Positions 1 to 13,830 are shown, numbered from the stretch's first letter. The stretch: DNA of 64,000 nucleotides from Selaginella moellendorffii (GCF_000143415.4 NW_003314261.1:2766366-2830365), one strand, 5' to 3'. Notes: generated from the letters alone by a model not told the origin. Numbers and translations are program-made.

Positions 1-130
1 TATGAATAAGAAAACATAGACGATAACATAATATAACATAAAATACATTTAGCAATTAGTTCAAACAATATAATAATACTATTTTATCATATCAAAACTA
101 TATTAAAACCTATAAGATTTATTATAAAAC

Positions 131-307
131 TATTAGTGCATGGAATATGAAAAAGGAATATAGAAAATGTGCATACCAATTAGCTCAAAAACCCTAGCTT
201 ATATATAAGAGCGAATGGTCTAAATTGAAATTAATCCAATGGTTATCAAAACCCCACTATGTTAATATTAGTATATGGCATTGTAGCCGTACACTTAGAC
301 CTTATAT
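131..307 (-). repeat. Family A 3' LTR (copy 1)
   Basis: Reverse complement of the 175-bp LTR seen at 52796 and 57631, with about 80% identity by eye. A polypurine tract, read in reverse as CATCCCCTCCTCTC, follows at 308-321, which identifies this as the 3' LTR of a minus-strand element. Confidence 0.88.
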
Positions 308-1216
308 CATCCCCTCCTCTCAAAATAATGGAAGGCCATTAGATTCTCTTATAGATGGGCTGGGATCTAGGGAAACATTAGGGGGAGGCATCAGTGGATC
401 TGGAAGTGGTACCAATTGTTCTTGATCCCTTTGTATGAAACATTTCAACTACTACACATGCACAATTTTTGGAGGATCAACCTGTTGGACGTTATGTCAA
501 ACCTCATAAACTTGTGGTCTAACTTGCCTTAACACCCGATACAGTCCTTTCCACTGAGTAAAGAGCCCCTTAAATAAACCACGTACTGTAAGATAGGGAA
601 AATGAACTAATACCAAGTCATTCACTTTGTACTCTGCAGGTGGACGATGATGGGAGTTGTAGTGCCATTGTTGTCCCACTTGTACACGGCCTAGGTGTTT
701 GGCAAACTTTACTTGAACAAGTGAAGGATGCTTATCAATTACTAATCTCATGACCTAGCATTGGCAACTTGTGGCAATTGCGAAGGTAAACCCAACTCCG
801 TTGGTAATATTGGATTATGACCATATAAGAGTTTATATGGTGAAGCACTAACAGAATTTTGCACCCTTGTGACACATATATACTGAAGAGATAGCAAATA
901 ACCATCCCAATCCAAATGTTGAAAGTTCATGTACTTTGTGATCATCCTTTTGAATATCCAAACGAGCCATTCCATCAAACCATTTGATTATTGATGATAA
1001 GCACTTGTGAAAGTGTGGCATATCCCTAATTGAGACGCCAAAACATGAAATACCTCAGGCATAAATGTGGGACCACTATCTAAAAGAATCCGCTCTAGAC
1101 AAGAATGCTGGAACACCACTTGATTAAGGAGGAAGTATCCAACAGCAATTGCAAAGGCACTACCAAAAGCACAAACTTCCACCTAGTGAGTCAAGTAGTC
1201 AGAAGTATTTGGATAC
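308..1216 (-). pseudogene. Integrase C-terminal half, family A
   Basis: Minus-strand fragments match the integrase of the copy at 52796: the SYHPQSDG-like turn of the core, the WDGYL and YKLLYGH blocks, and the C-terminal tail with DLVLVHFPYL. The frame changes at least three times and carries stops. The break at 1216 is the left edge of an inserted solo LTR; the same protein resumes beyond 2937. Confidence 0.8.
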
Positions 1217-1221
1217 TTCCA

Positions 1222-2931
1222 TGTAAGCGACTAAATTTTCCATTTTACTTTAGTCACTTAACCACACCTCTAACCACTTGGAGGAGTCTTATTCACAACC
1301 TCCTTAAGTCCAATTCAGGACTTGAGACTTGCTAGTCTTGAGAATGGCATCCATGCCACTCGACCCTTGCACTTAGTCCAAGTGCTCCACGTGTCCAGTC
1401 CCAAGACCGACACTCAAAGGTACCACTGATATAGCAGCATGTTATGCTAAGGCCATGCCTAATCACCTTTGCCGCACTGGTGGTCCAATACCACTTGCAT
1501 CACAGTTTTGCCTCTCCAAGACTGGGCCAACCATCCATGAGTGGTCATCACAGATCCACTCCTTAGCATCCTTCAGATGCCCACCAACAAGGAAAACAAC
1601 CTTCCCCACTATTCCTCTTTCAATCCCAACCAAGTCCCATCCTACCCATGGCCGTGTTAGCCAACACTGCCACTGGGTCAAGGCCCTAGGCCTGACCACT
1701 AAGTCCCAATGCCCTCTGGGACTTCCTCACCATGTGACTATGTCCTTAGTCACTATGCCAGAGGTTTGTTCCTCTTCCTTTCCACAGTCTGGGATTTTGG
1801 GGCAACATTTCAGAACACCATGGCCTTACGCGAGCCACCTAGGTACTCTCCCGGCCTTCTGCCCTTGGGTGCTCTAGCCATGGGCTTAGAGCGAGGTTTC
1901 GTTGAGCCACACTTGGTATCCAAATAGGTAGTGCCACCCACACTTGGATTGGGAGCATCGGCCAGTCAATCTCCCGGGGGAACTAGAGTCGGCTCTTGAA
2001 CACTTCACCAAGCTACCCCCCTTGTTGGTTCGTGTTCACTCCAGTCTTGGACTTCCTAGTGGGCAGCTCATCACCCAACATTGGGCACAGCCTTCCTGGG
2101 CCAAACTAGCTTTTCCTGGCCAAACTAGCTCTACTGTAGTCCTCCCCCTTACTATACTTTTGGAGCTCACCAAACCCCCCAAGGTCTGGGAGACGAATGC
2201 TTTGGGATTTCACCCTCTCAAACTCGAACTCGGACTCGGACTCGGACTCGGACTCGGACTCGGACTCAGGCTCGGACTTGGACTCAGCCTCGGACTCGGG
2301 CTTGGGCTCGGGCTCGGGCTCGGTCTCGGCCTCGGCCTCGGTCCCGGTCCTGGTCCTGGTCTCGGTCTCGGTCTTAGTCTCAGTCCCAGTCTCGGTCTTG
2401 ACCTCAGACTCCATCTCGGATTCCATCTCGGGTCCATCTCAGACTCAATCTCGGATTCCGTCTTGGTCCATCTCGAACTCCATCTCAGACTCCATCTCGG
2501 GTCCATCTCGGACTCCATCTTGGGTCCATCTCGGACTCCATCTCAGGTCCTTCTCGGACTCCATCTCGGACTCTATTTTGGTCCATCTCGGACTCCACCT
2601 TCGACTCCAACTCGGGTCCATCTTGGACTCTATCTTGGGTCCACCTCAGACTCCATCTCCGACTCCAACTCGGGTCCATCTCGGATTCTATCTCGGGTCC
2701 ACCTCGGACTCCATCTTGGACTCCAACTCGGGTCCCTTTTTGGAGCCTCACTTATTGCTTGCTTCATGCTCATTCCTTGAGCACTCCGTTGGGAGTTCCA
2801 CTCCCGGTCTCGACCTTTCAAATCGGAGCCTTTTAGTCCAAACGTGTTACGCTCGTTTGGCTTTTGCTTCGGCCACTACCATGTGGCACCCTTTCGACTC
2901 CACTTTGGGACTTAGGGATTTGTGTCTCACA
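1222..2931. mobile_element. 1.7-kb solo LTR-like insertion with internal minisatellite
   Basis: The insert starts TGTAAGCGAC and ends GTCTCACA, and is flanked by a perfect 5-bp duplication TTCCA (1217-1221 and 2932-2936). It interrupts the integrase of copy 1, so the boundaries can be checked against the uninterrupted copy at 56700-56760. I find no second copy of its ends inside, no primer-binding site and no convincing protein. I therefore read it as a solo LTR of a family not otherwise present here; strand is unknown. A 530-bp hexamer array sits inside it. Confidence 0.7.
2210..2745. repeat. CTCGGA-type hexanucleotide minisatellite
   Basis: Begins as almost pure tandem CTCGGA (2222-2270). 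It drifts to GGCTCG and GTCTCG variants, then to longer units built from CCATCTCGGACT (2410-2745). Because the unit is a multiple of three, several frames on both strands stay open. These open frames encode only simple repeats and are not genes. Confidence 0.93.
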
Positions 2932-2936
2932 TTCCA

Positions 2937-3480
2937 TTGCCAGCAATCGATTGTGGAAAGGTCCCATAAGATCAAATGCCACCAACTCAAATAGACGGGA
3001 AATTACAATCGACTTTAACTGTCCTTTTATAGTATGAGGGGAAGTATTACGAGTTTGGCACCAAATGCAACTACACACATATTAGATAACAGCATGTTGC
3101 ATCTTTAGCCAATAGAAAGACTTGTATAGCTTCTTGGTCACATGACGATGTCCTATATGCCTATCTAGAATAAAAGAATCATGGTAGGCATAGAGAAATT
3201 GTGGAATAAAGATTGAAGGCACCACCAACCATAAAATGATTGTCAGGATCTGTCTTCACAAAATAAAGAAGGCCATCTTTAAGACGATATTGAGAATGTA
3301 AATGCCGGAATGGCAAGTCATCGACAAGTGATGCAAGATTCTCAAACCCATCTTGATCAATCTCTTGAGCCTCACAAACCTCATCAAGAGAAGGTAAATC
3401 TTGTTTTGCATCTTGTGAACACTAAACGTCAAGTATAGCGACTGCTAACAGTATAGAATCCTCGTTTAAGAAATCCATAG
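2937..3480 (-). pseudogene. Integrase N-terminal half and RNase H-integrase linker, family A
   Basis: The minus strand encodes the integrase zinc-binding end (CIWCQTRN) and the start of the core (ELVAFDLMGPF), which joins to the fragment left of the inserted LTR. Further right are remnants of the linker after RNase H. Stops and a frame change make it non-functional. Confidence 0.8.
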
Positions 3481-5340
3481 ATGCTAAAACAACAAGCTCG
3501 TTAGAAACATGAGAAGAGAGCAAAGGAGGAGGAGTGCAAGAAAGGGCATCAGCATTAGCCATAGAACTCCTCAGGTGATGAACAACATCAAAATCATGTA
3601 TCTGAAACTTTAAAGCTCACCAAACAGTACGACCAACTAAGTTCTTCCACGGTAACATGATCACCTTTTAGTAATGTCTGAGAATTATGTAGATATGCTT
3701 GAAACCCTAGATTGTTGCTAAACACTCCTTCCCTATTGTGGAGTAGTTCACCTCTGCTGGTTATAATGTACAACTTATATATGCAATGGGATGGTGCTAA
3801 CTAGGCACACTTGGGCTCTTTTGCATCAACACACCTCTAAGACTAATATCAAAAGCATTCATACACAAAATGAAAGGTCAAGTGTAGTTAGGATATACTA
3901 AAACCCAAGGAGTCGTCAATAGCTCTTTGAGATCCATGAATGCCCACTCACAGTCTGCAGACCAGATGAAAAATTACGTTAATGACTTTAACAACGGTCA
4001 CAATAGTGCAGTGCGATTATAAAGATAATCCACAAAACAACCAATATATTACACCTTACCCACGAAGTGTTGCATATCATTCATACACTTTGGAGTAGGG
4101 AACTTAAGAATAACCACAAGTTTGTCAGGATCAACTTGCAAACCCTCACGAGAAATATGGTAGCCAAGATAAGTTATATCCTTGGACCCAAATATGCATT
4201 TCGACTATTTCAAATTTAAACCAACTTCTTATAGCCAATTCAACACTTTACAAATATCACGAACATGTTCCTCCCATGTCCTCTCTGAGTAGATCAAGAC
4301 ATCATTAATGAAGTAAGTAGTTGTCTCTAGCATATCGCAAAGAACCTCATCCATCATCTATTGAAAAGTCACTGGAACATTGTTCAAACCAAATGGCATC
4401 ACTAAAAACTTGTACAAACCAAACAATGTACAAAAAGCCATCTTAGGAATATCTTCTTCAGCCATCTATACTTGCCAATACCCAAAAGTAAGATTGAGTT
4501 TAGTGAACCAATGACTTCTCCCTAGACGATCCAAAAGATCAGTAGTATGAGGAAGAGTGTACACATCCAAAATTGTCACTTTGTTTAACAAATGATAATT
4601 GATGCAGAAACAAATATTTTCATCAGGCTTTATCACAAGATAAGGTTCATATGCCCAAAGACTCCACAACTTTCGAATAACACCCTTTTCAATATCTTTT
4701 TAACATTTACATGTAAAATCTTGATCTCTTTGGGTGATCGATGACGAACAAAAACCTTGATTGGATGAGCATCCCTAGTTGTAATTAGATGATGTGTGGT
4801 AATCTTGGCCCCATACAATAAGTCAAATTCAAAGAAATTGATATACTCCTTTATGAGTCGATCAGCCACTGCACAAAAACCATCGAAGGGATCGGAAAAG
4901 GGAAGAGTGGAACAAAATAAAAACATAGGAGGAAGTAATAGGGAGACAAAAGTAATGAAAGCAGAGGGACAGAAAGGTATGGAAGTGAGAGGAATGAATG
5001 AAATATAAAGAAACATGAAACAAGTGGGAGAAGCCTCAAAGTCATACTTGGCATGATTGCATTGCAACTAATATATAACAAGGATGAGGTCAAAAGCTTG
5101 ACTCAACATTACTTACAATGACTGCAACCCAACCTCAAGATCACCCATATGCATAATGAGGTCTGCCTCATCCCATGCACATACATGTGTATGGCCGTTG
5201 CCATAAAGAATGAAAATTGGCTCTGCCACACATTGTAAATGTAGACAACAATGTGTAGCAATAGGTCAAGCAATAGAAGACTTGAACCAACATGAAGAGA
5301 ATAATAGAAGACCTCTTGTTATAAAAACGAGCTTGGAAAG
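3481..5340 (-). pseudogene. Protease, reverse transcriptase and RNase H remnant, family A
   Basis: Minus-strand segments match the plus copy at 54162-55900: the region before RT (DRLIKEYINFFEFDLL), the RT entry (YHLLNKVTILDVYTLP) and the block ending FGYWQV, then the FxDD and RNase H regions at 4070-4440 and 3600-4000, read only in broken frames. The protease area near 5050-5340 is recognisable only by alignment to the sister copy. Confidence 0.78.
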
Positions 5341-6290
5341 TAAACATTAGATGAATTAGTGCCGAGTGAACCCTAATACTCCCAAAAAAAAGATGGAGGG
5401 GTCATTGACTTATTTGCGCAAAGTCCCTCCATTACTCATGTGACACCTTGTATCCTAGATGTATCTCGATGTCCAGACCTTCCATTACAGCAACACCAAC
5501 AGAACGTTGTTGATGCCAAGGTCTCCATCCAAGAAATAGAGGCTGCCCATCCAGAAAAGACCGACAACATTGATAAGTATGACCAACTTCATTACATACC
5601 CAACAGTGAACATCACGGCCATGACCATGTCCTCGCTTTTGTCCTTGAACTTGAGCAATAGCAACATCAACCTTTATTGGAACATGACCATCTCCTACAG
5701 AAAGTGGAGCTGAAGGATGTGTAGAGAAAAGTGGAAAAAGCAACATCTCATAACATTGTGCCAAACAAAGGGCATCATCAGGGTGGCAGGAGCAAGTGCA
5801 TGCACAAGTCCGACAAGATCTTGACGAAGTGCTTGCTACAACATTCTTAGTTTGATCCTCTCCGACATATTTGGCTTTACACGAAGTAAAAGACTTTGAA
5901 AATGAATGCCAAATTGCATCACTGACTCAGATAGCCCTTAACAAAAATGATGCAATTGTTGAAAAGCATCATCACAATCGTTAACATGTCCAAATACACA
6001 TTTGAAGACGTCTAGAAGAATACTCCAATCCTCATGAGTGGCTGCGTTTAAACCATTATACCATTACAATGCCGTCTCTTGGAAACACGTGGGAAACTCA
6101 TGTAAACACTAAGCATCATCTTAAGAATGATATATAGAAATCATTGTGAAATGATCGAACAAATGGTATATATCATCCTCAAGATTCCAACAAAAGAACT
6201 CCAGCCAAACACGAGGATTGGCACCAAGAGTAGGAGGAATTGTACCACATGCTGTGAATGCCATTATCAACTAAATTTTGTTATTTAACT
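5341..6290 (-). pseudogene. Gag remnant with zinc knuckle, family A
   Basis: The minus strand around 5520-5660 retains the CCHC knuckle (CWVCNEVGHTYQCC). Capsid-like gag follows to about 6260 (LAQCYEMLLFPLF and flanks). Many stops; identified by collinearity with 53203-54135. Confidence 0.75.
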
Positions 6291-6589
6291 GCAATTGCAT
6301 AGCATCAAACAATTGCACCAACTGCTACTCAAGAGTCAAAGGCGGAGATGACTACTGCCATGAAGATGAATGAAAAGGAAAGAGCTTAAGAAAAGAAATG
6401 AAAAAGCTAAAAGAAAAGGGAGATTTAAACAATGTAAAAGCTAAATCTAAATCAAGATCTCAAAAGGAAAGAACAAAAGAAAGGAAATGGAAAAATTTAG
6501 ATCTAGATGATGTAAAAGTTAAATCTAAACTAAAATCTTAAATTCAAGCATTTCTTAAAGACAATCAAAGTTGCCCTCTCCTCCACCAA

Positions 6590-6765
6590 TATGAGTGCAT
6601 AGAATATGAAAAGGGAATATAGAAAATATGTATATCAATTAGCCCAAAAACCCTAGTTTATATACAAAAGTGAGTAGTCTAGATTGAAACTAATCTGACG
6701 GCTACCAAAACCCCACTACGCCAATATTATTATATGGCATTGTAACTATACACTTAGATCTCACA
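6590..6765 (-). repeat. Family A 5' LTR (copy 1)
   Basis: Matches the 3' LTR at 131-307 in the same orientation and ends TCACA before the TSD AAAC. Confidence 0.88.
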
Positions 6766-9700
6766 AAACCAAGTATAATAAAATTTAAATCTTTACGTAC
6801 ATATTTAAATTAAAATGTTAATTGATAAAGAAAAAAGTAATTAATAGTGTGATGTATCTATTAATATTTAGAAATCAAACATTTATTATTTTAGAATTTT
6901 ATGTAAATGAAAGTATTATATCATTTCTTGCAATATAGTCTATATTTTAAAAAGTTAAATATTTATTTTGATATTTTATCTAAGATAATATTTTTTACCG
7001 ATATCACAAAAACATCATAATACTCATATTGCAATAATAGAAGATGACAAAGAAAGAAGAAAAGCAAAAATTTAAGGGTGAAAGAGATAACAGCTATAAA
7101 AAAGTACTTAAAGATAATTTATATTTTTCTTACTTTTAAATTTTATTCAATGAAATACTAATTGCAAAATATTTTATATGATAGTTATCTATAAAAAGTA
7201 TAAATATTGTAAAAAATTGTTAGTCATATTGTGTAATTAATATTTAGCTCATTAAGACTAGACTTCAAAATGTTTTGCAGTCACAATAGCAATAAATAAA
7301 AGTTTTTTTATGGAACTTTTTACAATATTTTTACTCTTCCCAATCTATATAAAAAAACACAAATATCAAAAATGAAAAATAAAAAATGCTCTGAAGCTCA
7401 TTTCTTTTTTTGCAAGGTAAATCTTTACATGAATATTATTATAAGTATTGCACGTATTTTGTAAAAATAAATTTATTACTAAAAAACTCTTTTGATTAAT
7501 TTTTTATTTTTACAGTTATAATTATTTTTTTCTGGAAATATCAAAATAGTTATAAATATGAAATTATAATAAGAATGGATCATTTAATTTTATTTTTCAT
7601 AAATTTAATTTTTATCATAATTCATATCCTCACATATTAAAAATTTACTTCAAAAGAATTAATCTTCAATTCAAGTATAAGAATGTGTGATTCAACTATA
7701 CATAGTTTTTTTACATACATTAAAATATAAATATAACACTATATTTATAAATGAATTTTGGTTAAATCCTCATATTTTATGATGATCATTTATAGTATTT
7801 TACTTTCATAAAAGTTTCTTGGTTTTTATGCTTATAAATATAGAATATAATGCTTTTATTGCATGAATTCTAAAATATATTTATATAAAATACTATAACT
7901 TATTTTAAAAAAATTCTCCATAAATAGGACTTCCATAATTTTAAACTATATAACTAAGTGTATTTTATTATACTTTAAGAAGTAAATATTTCTATTTTGA
8001 TTTCTCTTTTAAAATAAGTAGGAACAGTATAAACAGCATGTAAAAACTCCTGAGACCTAACTATGTATATGTATACTTATAATTATAAATACTTATATAT
8101 TTATAAGTATTTCTAATAAAGTGTTTTATTTAAAACACACTCTTCTCATCTAGATTAGCATAATTAAATGAGTAAAAAGTCAAGGAATCATCATCATACT
8201 CACTTATTTAAAAGTGTTATTGGCATCTAGTATCTATTGTCCTTCCATTTTTAGAAGATTATTTCAAATATAAATTATATTTCACAAGAAATATAAATGA
8301 CTGTATAAACAATTGTGAGACTCTAGGGTTTTACCTTTGCTTCTCTCACTACTTTTTTTAAAAAAGTAACTAAATATTCTCAGATCAGATATCTTTGAAG
8401 TTCTTATTTGTGAGATGTGTCATAGTGTCTAGATGTGTCTTAAATCTTGCTTTTAAAATATTGTATATTCAATCAATCCAATACTGTGTTTATAATTGAC
8501 ATGTCTTCTTTGACCCATAATAGTAGAGAAATTAGCTTTTCTTCACCACTGAGGAACTATTGTGCATTTCTTTGATCTTGTCAATTTATATTCTCTCAAT
8601 ATGTCTAGAACCATTTTTGGCTAATGAATTTGAGGTTTAATATTAATGTGATAGATAAATTTACTTATGTATATTTCAAATGCAAAACTAGATATATATA
8701 ATAGAAGTTCTATTATTCTTTGGTAAACTATGAGTGTTAGAGCTATCATTATAATTAAGATAAAAATCATTTAGCCCAGTATTGTAACTTCACCAAATCA
8801 GTTCTATACTATTATTCTTTGTCTTTATGAAAAATCAATTGCTTTTAAAGCTTGGCAGTAACTTTCTGGACATTTTTAGGGTTGTGCACCATGCTATAAA
8901 GGTGATAAAAACATAATCAAATTGTCAAATTTAAAGTTCATGATGGTAAAATAATTTTCTACATATTGCATGCAGCAATGCTTGGTTTTCTTATAAGTAG
9001 TGTTATTCCTATTTATTAATGCAATTTACCAAATAAAAATTTATAATTTATAAACACAAAATTAATCTTATTGAATATCAACCATTCGATGGTAAAATAA
9101 ACTAGAATATACTAGAAAGTGTTTAGGAAAGCTTATAAATTATAGCTATGGCCAATGAGCAAAAGCAATGTGTTTGGATATGCCTCCATAGCTTAGCATG
9201 TGTAGCTCATATCTTGGGAGATTTAGTTGAGGCTCTAATTGGAGAGGCAAGAGCTTAGGCTGGGAAGTGACATCCTTGGAAGCTCTTCAAACAGGATTTG
9301 ATTGATATACATCTCTACCTAGGTGGAGGTACCCTAGAACACATCACAAGATGTTTGTGAGCAAAGGTGGTATCTTCCTCATACACTTGGCTCCAAGCTC
9401 TAATGTCCAAGGAGGGCTTGAGTATTGGGAATTTTGGGGATGGCTTCTAGTTAGGGATGGAGGCAAGTATGACTAAGAATCTATAGCTGTTAGTGAAAAT
9501 TATGACAAGTAGGGAGATGAACAGTGCCAAGTTTTTGAAGGTAGTATGTTAAAAAATTTACAGAAAATTAAAAAAATAGGATACAAAGTATGATTTCTCA
9601 ATAAGCAAAATACTTGCAAATGTATTACCAAAAGAAAATAACATCCTAATTTATCAAAATCAACCTTAGCAATAATTAATATATCAAAATGAATGTAACA

Positions 9701-11051
9701 AAAGCTAACAAACACTCATTATATGCTAACTATTACACCAACTAATTTGAATAGATCCTAGAAAAATATTAACCAAAATTGCTTAAGCAAGTGTATATTT
9801 TACCAATGAATCATATTGTGAGAACTTAAGAAAATTCATCCTACACTTCTAAAGTTTCTTTACTTAGTGGGATTTGTTGATTGAGAGTGTAAGTAATCAA
9901 AGAGAATGGTTTAAAAAATTATTCATTGAGTTTCAAATATAAAAAAAAAAGGCCTATAAACAAAAGTGTGTTCTTTTTTAATTGGTTAAAGGTTTTGGAA
10001 TGTTTAGGATTAAGTGTTTTTGGGTTTGAATAATACTAAAATGGGTGACTTTTCAAGAAATCTAAACTCAAGAGCTTACATAAAGTGATAGTGATGATAA
10101 GCTTATATAGAGGTGGTGGCGATGGTGGGCTTGAAGTTTAAACTCATGAGCTTATATAGAGATGATGGTGGGTTTACATAAAGGTGGTGGTGATGGTGGG
10201 CTTGAAGAACATTGCAAGTGACAATTATGAAAATTATGAATTCATTTATCTATGTTGCATTTGTCAAAGCTTTATAATAATCCAACTCTTTCTCACTTTA
10301 TAAGGGTTTGGATTTTTCAGCTCTTTCTTGCTTTATAATAACTTACATTTCTTAACTCTTAAATTTTTTACTACACAAAACATGACACTAGAGTACATAT
10401 AGTATTTTTCTTAGTACTGAAAATTAAAATTCATAGATCTTACCTCTCAACATTGTTTTGGTTAAAGCTTTATATCTTACTAGTATTGCCCAGCAAATTC
10501 TGAATAAGTATAAAAATCAATAGTTTTATACAATATTTTTCTTCTAATATTTTAATATGCATATATTTACACATATAATACTATACATATGCATTTTTAC
10601 TTGGGAATATAAATATATTTAGAATACTAAGATTTTAAGAAATTTAATACTCAACTCTAAAAGACATTAATATTAAAATTTGCTAAGATTAATTTTGTTA
10701 TAGTTATAAGAATAAATATATTTAGTAAACTTTCAGAAAAAAAGCAATTAGATGTTACATATAAAGTATGTTTTTACTTGGGATATAAAAAAATTTAGAA
10801 TCCTAAAATATTACAAAAATTAATATATTACTACCCATACTCATAGAAAAGTAAAGAAGAATTACTAATATTAATTATCATAAAACAAAAAATAACTTAT
10901 AAATAAAAAATTATATGTACCCTTAAACTCAAATACTTAGAAATAGAATCTAAATAAATTAATTTCATTTTAAGTAATATAGAGTAAAGAATTACTTTGT
11001 CATGTGCTTTTCTTAGAATATAGAATAATAAAATCTTAAGAACACTAATCT
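6766..11051. other. AT-rich intergenic DNA, no gene recognised
   Basis: Strongly AT-rich with short open frames only. I see no conserved protein, tRNA or LTR structure. A less AT-rich stretch at 9160-9470 and a small GGTGGTGATGG repeat cluster at 10069-10207 are the only textured parts. The segment lies between two family-A elements and is probably old decayed repeat DNA. Confidence 0.6.
10069..10207. repeat. Short degenerate tandem repeat
   Basis: Roughly three imperfect units built from GAGCTTATATAGAG and GGTGGTGATGGTGGGCTTGA within AT-rich DNA. No coding frame. Confidence 0.6.
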
Positions 11052-11228
11052 TGTGAGTGCATGGAATATGGAAAGGGAATATAGAAAATATACATATCAA
11101 TTAGCCCAAAATACCTTAGTTTATATATAGGAATAAGTGGTTCAGATTGAAACCAATTTGACGGCTACCAAAATCCCACTACACTAATATTAGTATATGA
11201 CATCTTAGCCATACACTTGGACCTCATA
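11052..11228 (-). repeat. Family A 3' LTR (copy 2)
   Basis: Starts TGTGAGTGC and is followed at 11229 by the reverse polypurine tract CATCCCCTCCTTTC. Matches the other family-A LTRs. Confidence 0.88.
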
Positions 11229-12663
11229 TCATCCCCTCCTTTCGGAATAATGGAAAACCATCAAGGTTCTTTCATAGATGGGCTAGGATCTAGAGGAACA
11301 TTAAGAAGAGGCATTGGTGGATCTAGAGGTGGTATTATTTGTTCTTGATCCTTTTGTATGAAACATTTCAATTGCTACATATGTATAATTTCTAAAGGAT
11401 TTGCTTGCTAGACATCATACCGAACCTCATAAACTTGTAGTCTAATTTGCCACAATACCCGATATAGTCCTTTCTACTAAGCAAGGAGCCCCTTAAATAA
11501 ACCATATACCATAAGATGGGAAAACAGACTAACACCAAGTCATCCACTTTGTACTCTGTAAGTGGATGATGATAGGAGCTGTAGCGCCATTGTGGTCCCA
11601 CTTGTATGTAGCCCAGGTGTTCGGTAGATTTTGCTTGGACAAGTGGAAGAATGCTCATCAAATAATGATCCCATGACTTAGCATTAGCAGTTTGTGGTAA
11701 TCATGAAGGTAAACCAACTCCATTGGTAATATTGGATTATGACCATATAAGAGTTTATATTGTGAAACACTAATAGAAATCTACACCCCTATGACATATG
11801 TATATTAAAGAGACGGTAAATAACCATCCCAATCCAAATGCTGAAACTTCATGTACTTCATAATCATCCCTTTAAATGTCCGAATGAGCCATTCCACCAA
11901 ATCATTTGATTGTGGATGATAAGCACTCGTGAAAGTGTGGCATACTCCCAACCCAAATGTCAAAACATGAAATGCCTTAGCTATAAATATGGGACCATTA
12001 TCTGAAAGAATTCACTCTGGACAAAAATACTAAAACACCACTCGATTGAGGAAGAAGTATCTAACAGTAGTTACAAAGGTGTTAGCAAGAGCACCAACTT
12101 CCACCCAACGAGTTAAGCACTTAAAAGCAATAATAACATACTTATTGCTAACAATCGATTATGGAAAAAGTCCTATAATATCAAATACCACCAACTCAAA
12201 TGGACGAGAAATTGCAATTAACTCTAACTATCCTTCCATAGCATAAGGGGAGTATTATGAGTTTGGCACCAAATGCAACCACGCATATATTAGATAACAT
12301 CATATCACATCTCCGGCCAATAGAAAGATCTGCATAGTTTCTCGGTCATATGGCAATGTCCCATATGCTCACCTAGAATAGGAGAATCATTGTAGGAATG
12401 GAGAAAACATGAAATAAAGATTGAAGACACCACTAGCCATAAATGATCATTAAGATCTGTTCCCATAAAATAAAGAAGGCCATCTTCAAGGTGATATTGA
12501 GAATGTAAATGTCGAAATAGCAAGTCATCAGCAAGTGATGCAAGATTCTCAAACCCATCTCGAAGCCTTCGAATCCATAGCTCAATATTTTGAGCCTCAC
12601 AAACCTCATCAACAGAAGGTAAATCTTGCTTTGCATATTGTAGACACTAAATATTAAGTATAG
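11229..12663 (-). pseudogene. Integrase remnant, family A copy 2
   Basis: Minus-strand frames match the family-A integrase C-terminal tail (DDLVLVCFPI), the core and the zinc-binding end (EKLCRSFYWPEM), up to the linker. It stops at the edge of the family-B insertion. Broken by multiple stops. Confidence 0.8.
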
Positions 12664-12668
12664 CAACC

Positions 12669-13830
12669 TATAGTGCACGTGAATTTTACCCTTTATCCTA
12701 TGGTGATTTACCATAAAATAACCATGGAATGGAACTTAAACTCTCTATATACCACATGCCACATGCCACGTGTCCAAAGGACAATGGTGTGGAACCTAAG
12801 TTTTAGGGCTTTGGGCCACTGAACGAAAGAACAATACTAAACTCCTAAGCATGGAGCCAAGGAGCAAAGGTATTGGAGTATGTATCAACTCTCAAATGTA
12901 CAACCCAAAGAACGAAGGGACAGGAGCATGAAGTGACTTGGAACAGTCCTAGAGCATCTAGCATCCCAATGCCAAAACTAACATGCAAAATGAAGCTAAA
13001 TGGAGTTTAGCACTATTTTAGCATACCAATGGCTTAATGCAAGGATATGGGTACTCCATCAGCTAACATGGTGTGGAACTTGGGGTTAGACCCAAGCTAG
13101 ACGCAAAACAAGGACATACATGCAAATAAGAGTTAGACTATGCTTCAAGTTAGTCAACCATGCCCAACCTACCCACTATCCCTACTATATAGCTAGACAT
13201 TTGGAACCCCTTACATCCCACCGGCCCCCTCCCCCCTCCCCCCTCCCCCCTCCCCCCCTCTACTGAGGAACACACGCTTTGGGCTTTCACCCTTAGTACC
13301 CCGAGTTAGTCTCTTGGACAAGCTTGAAACTTACTAAATATGAAATGGCACTAGTTTGTGAATTTGGACATGGGACAAACATTATTGTGTTCAGGACAAT
13401 CTTTACATTCTGTAGATATGCCAAATGAGTAAATCTAAAACTTTCTATAAATAGCATTTGGGATTAAAATGAGACTAACACAAAGGGCATGATAGTGAGG
13501 GTGTTTGGTAAATACGGAAAGATATCATCTAGCAAAATTGAGGAACTAGTCTTAATACGTGAGGGTTCTTGTCACTAGCAAGTGTAAGATATAACGAGAC
13601 GAGAACTCCTTACTGGGCTAAGTATGCTTAGCTAATAGTACGTAGGAATTCTGCCCTTATGTTCGTTCGGTCTAAGTACACTTGAAATGCCCAATTAACT
13701 CCACTAGTATAAAAGAGACTAATAAAGGGTCTAACAATACTAACCTCTTGCCATTGTGGCAAAAAGAAAAGAATATCCAAATAGATTAGCCGATAAGTAG
13801 TTTTCGATACCCACAGTCACATTTGCAACA
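12669..13830 (-). repeat. Family B 3' LTR (minus copy)
   Basis: Reverse orientation of the LTR that begins TGTYGCGAAT and ends GCTACA. Contains a C-rich tract at 13224-13259 (CCCCCCT units), the complement of the G-tract in the other LTRs. Confidence 0.85.

Larger units (their letters stand above)
131..6765 (-). mobile_element. Family A Ty3/gypsy LTR retrotransposon, decayed copy 1
   Basis: A degenerate gypsy element reading right to left. Both LTRs (131-307 and 6590-6765, about 176 bp each) match those of the better copy at 52796-57805. The flanking 4-mers AAAC (127-130 and 6766-6769) form a TSD, as in the two other family-A copies. Remnants of integrase, RNase H, reverse transcriptase and gag lie in the expected order on the minus strand, all broken by stops and indels. 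Removing the 1,710-bp insertion at 1222-2931 leaves about 4.9 kb, close to the 5.0 kb of the plus-strand copy. The element is dead. Confidence 0.9.

Noticed and set aside
1944-2994. Long open frames over the CTCGGA repeats on both strands
   Set aside because: They arise because the repeat unit is a multiple of three and lacks stop codons. The predicted proteins are simple repeats and lie inside an inserted LTR.
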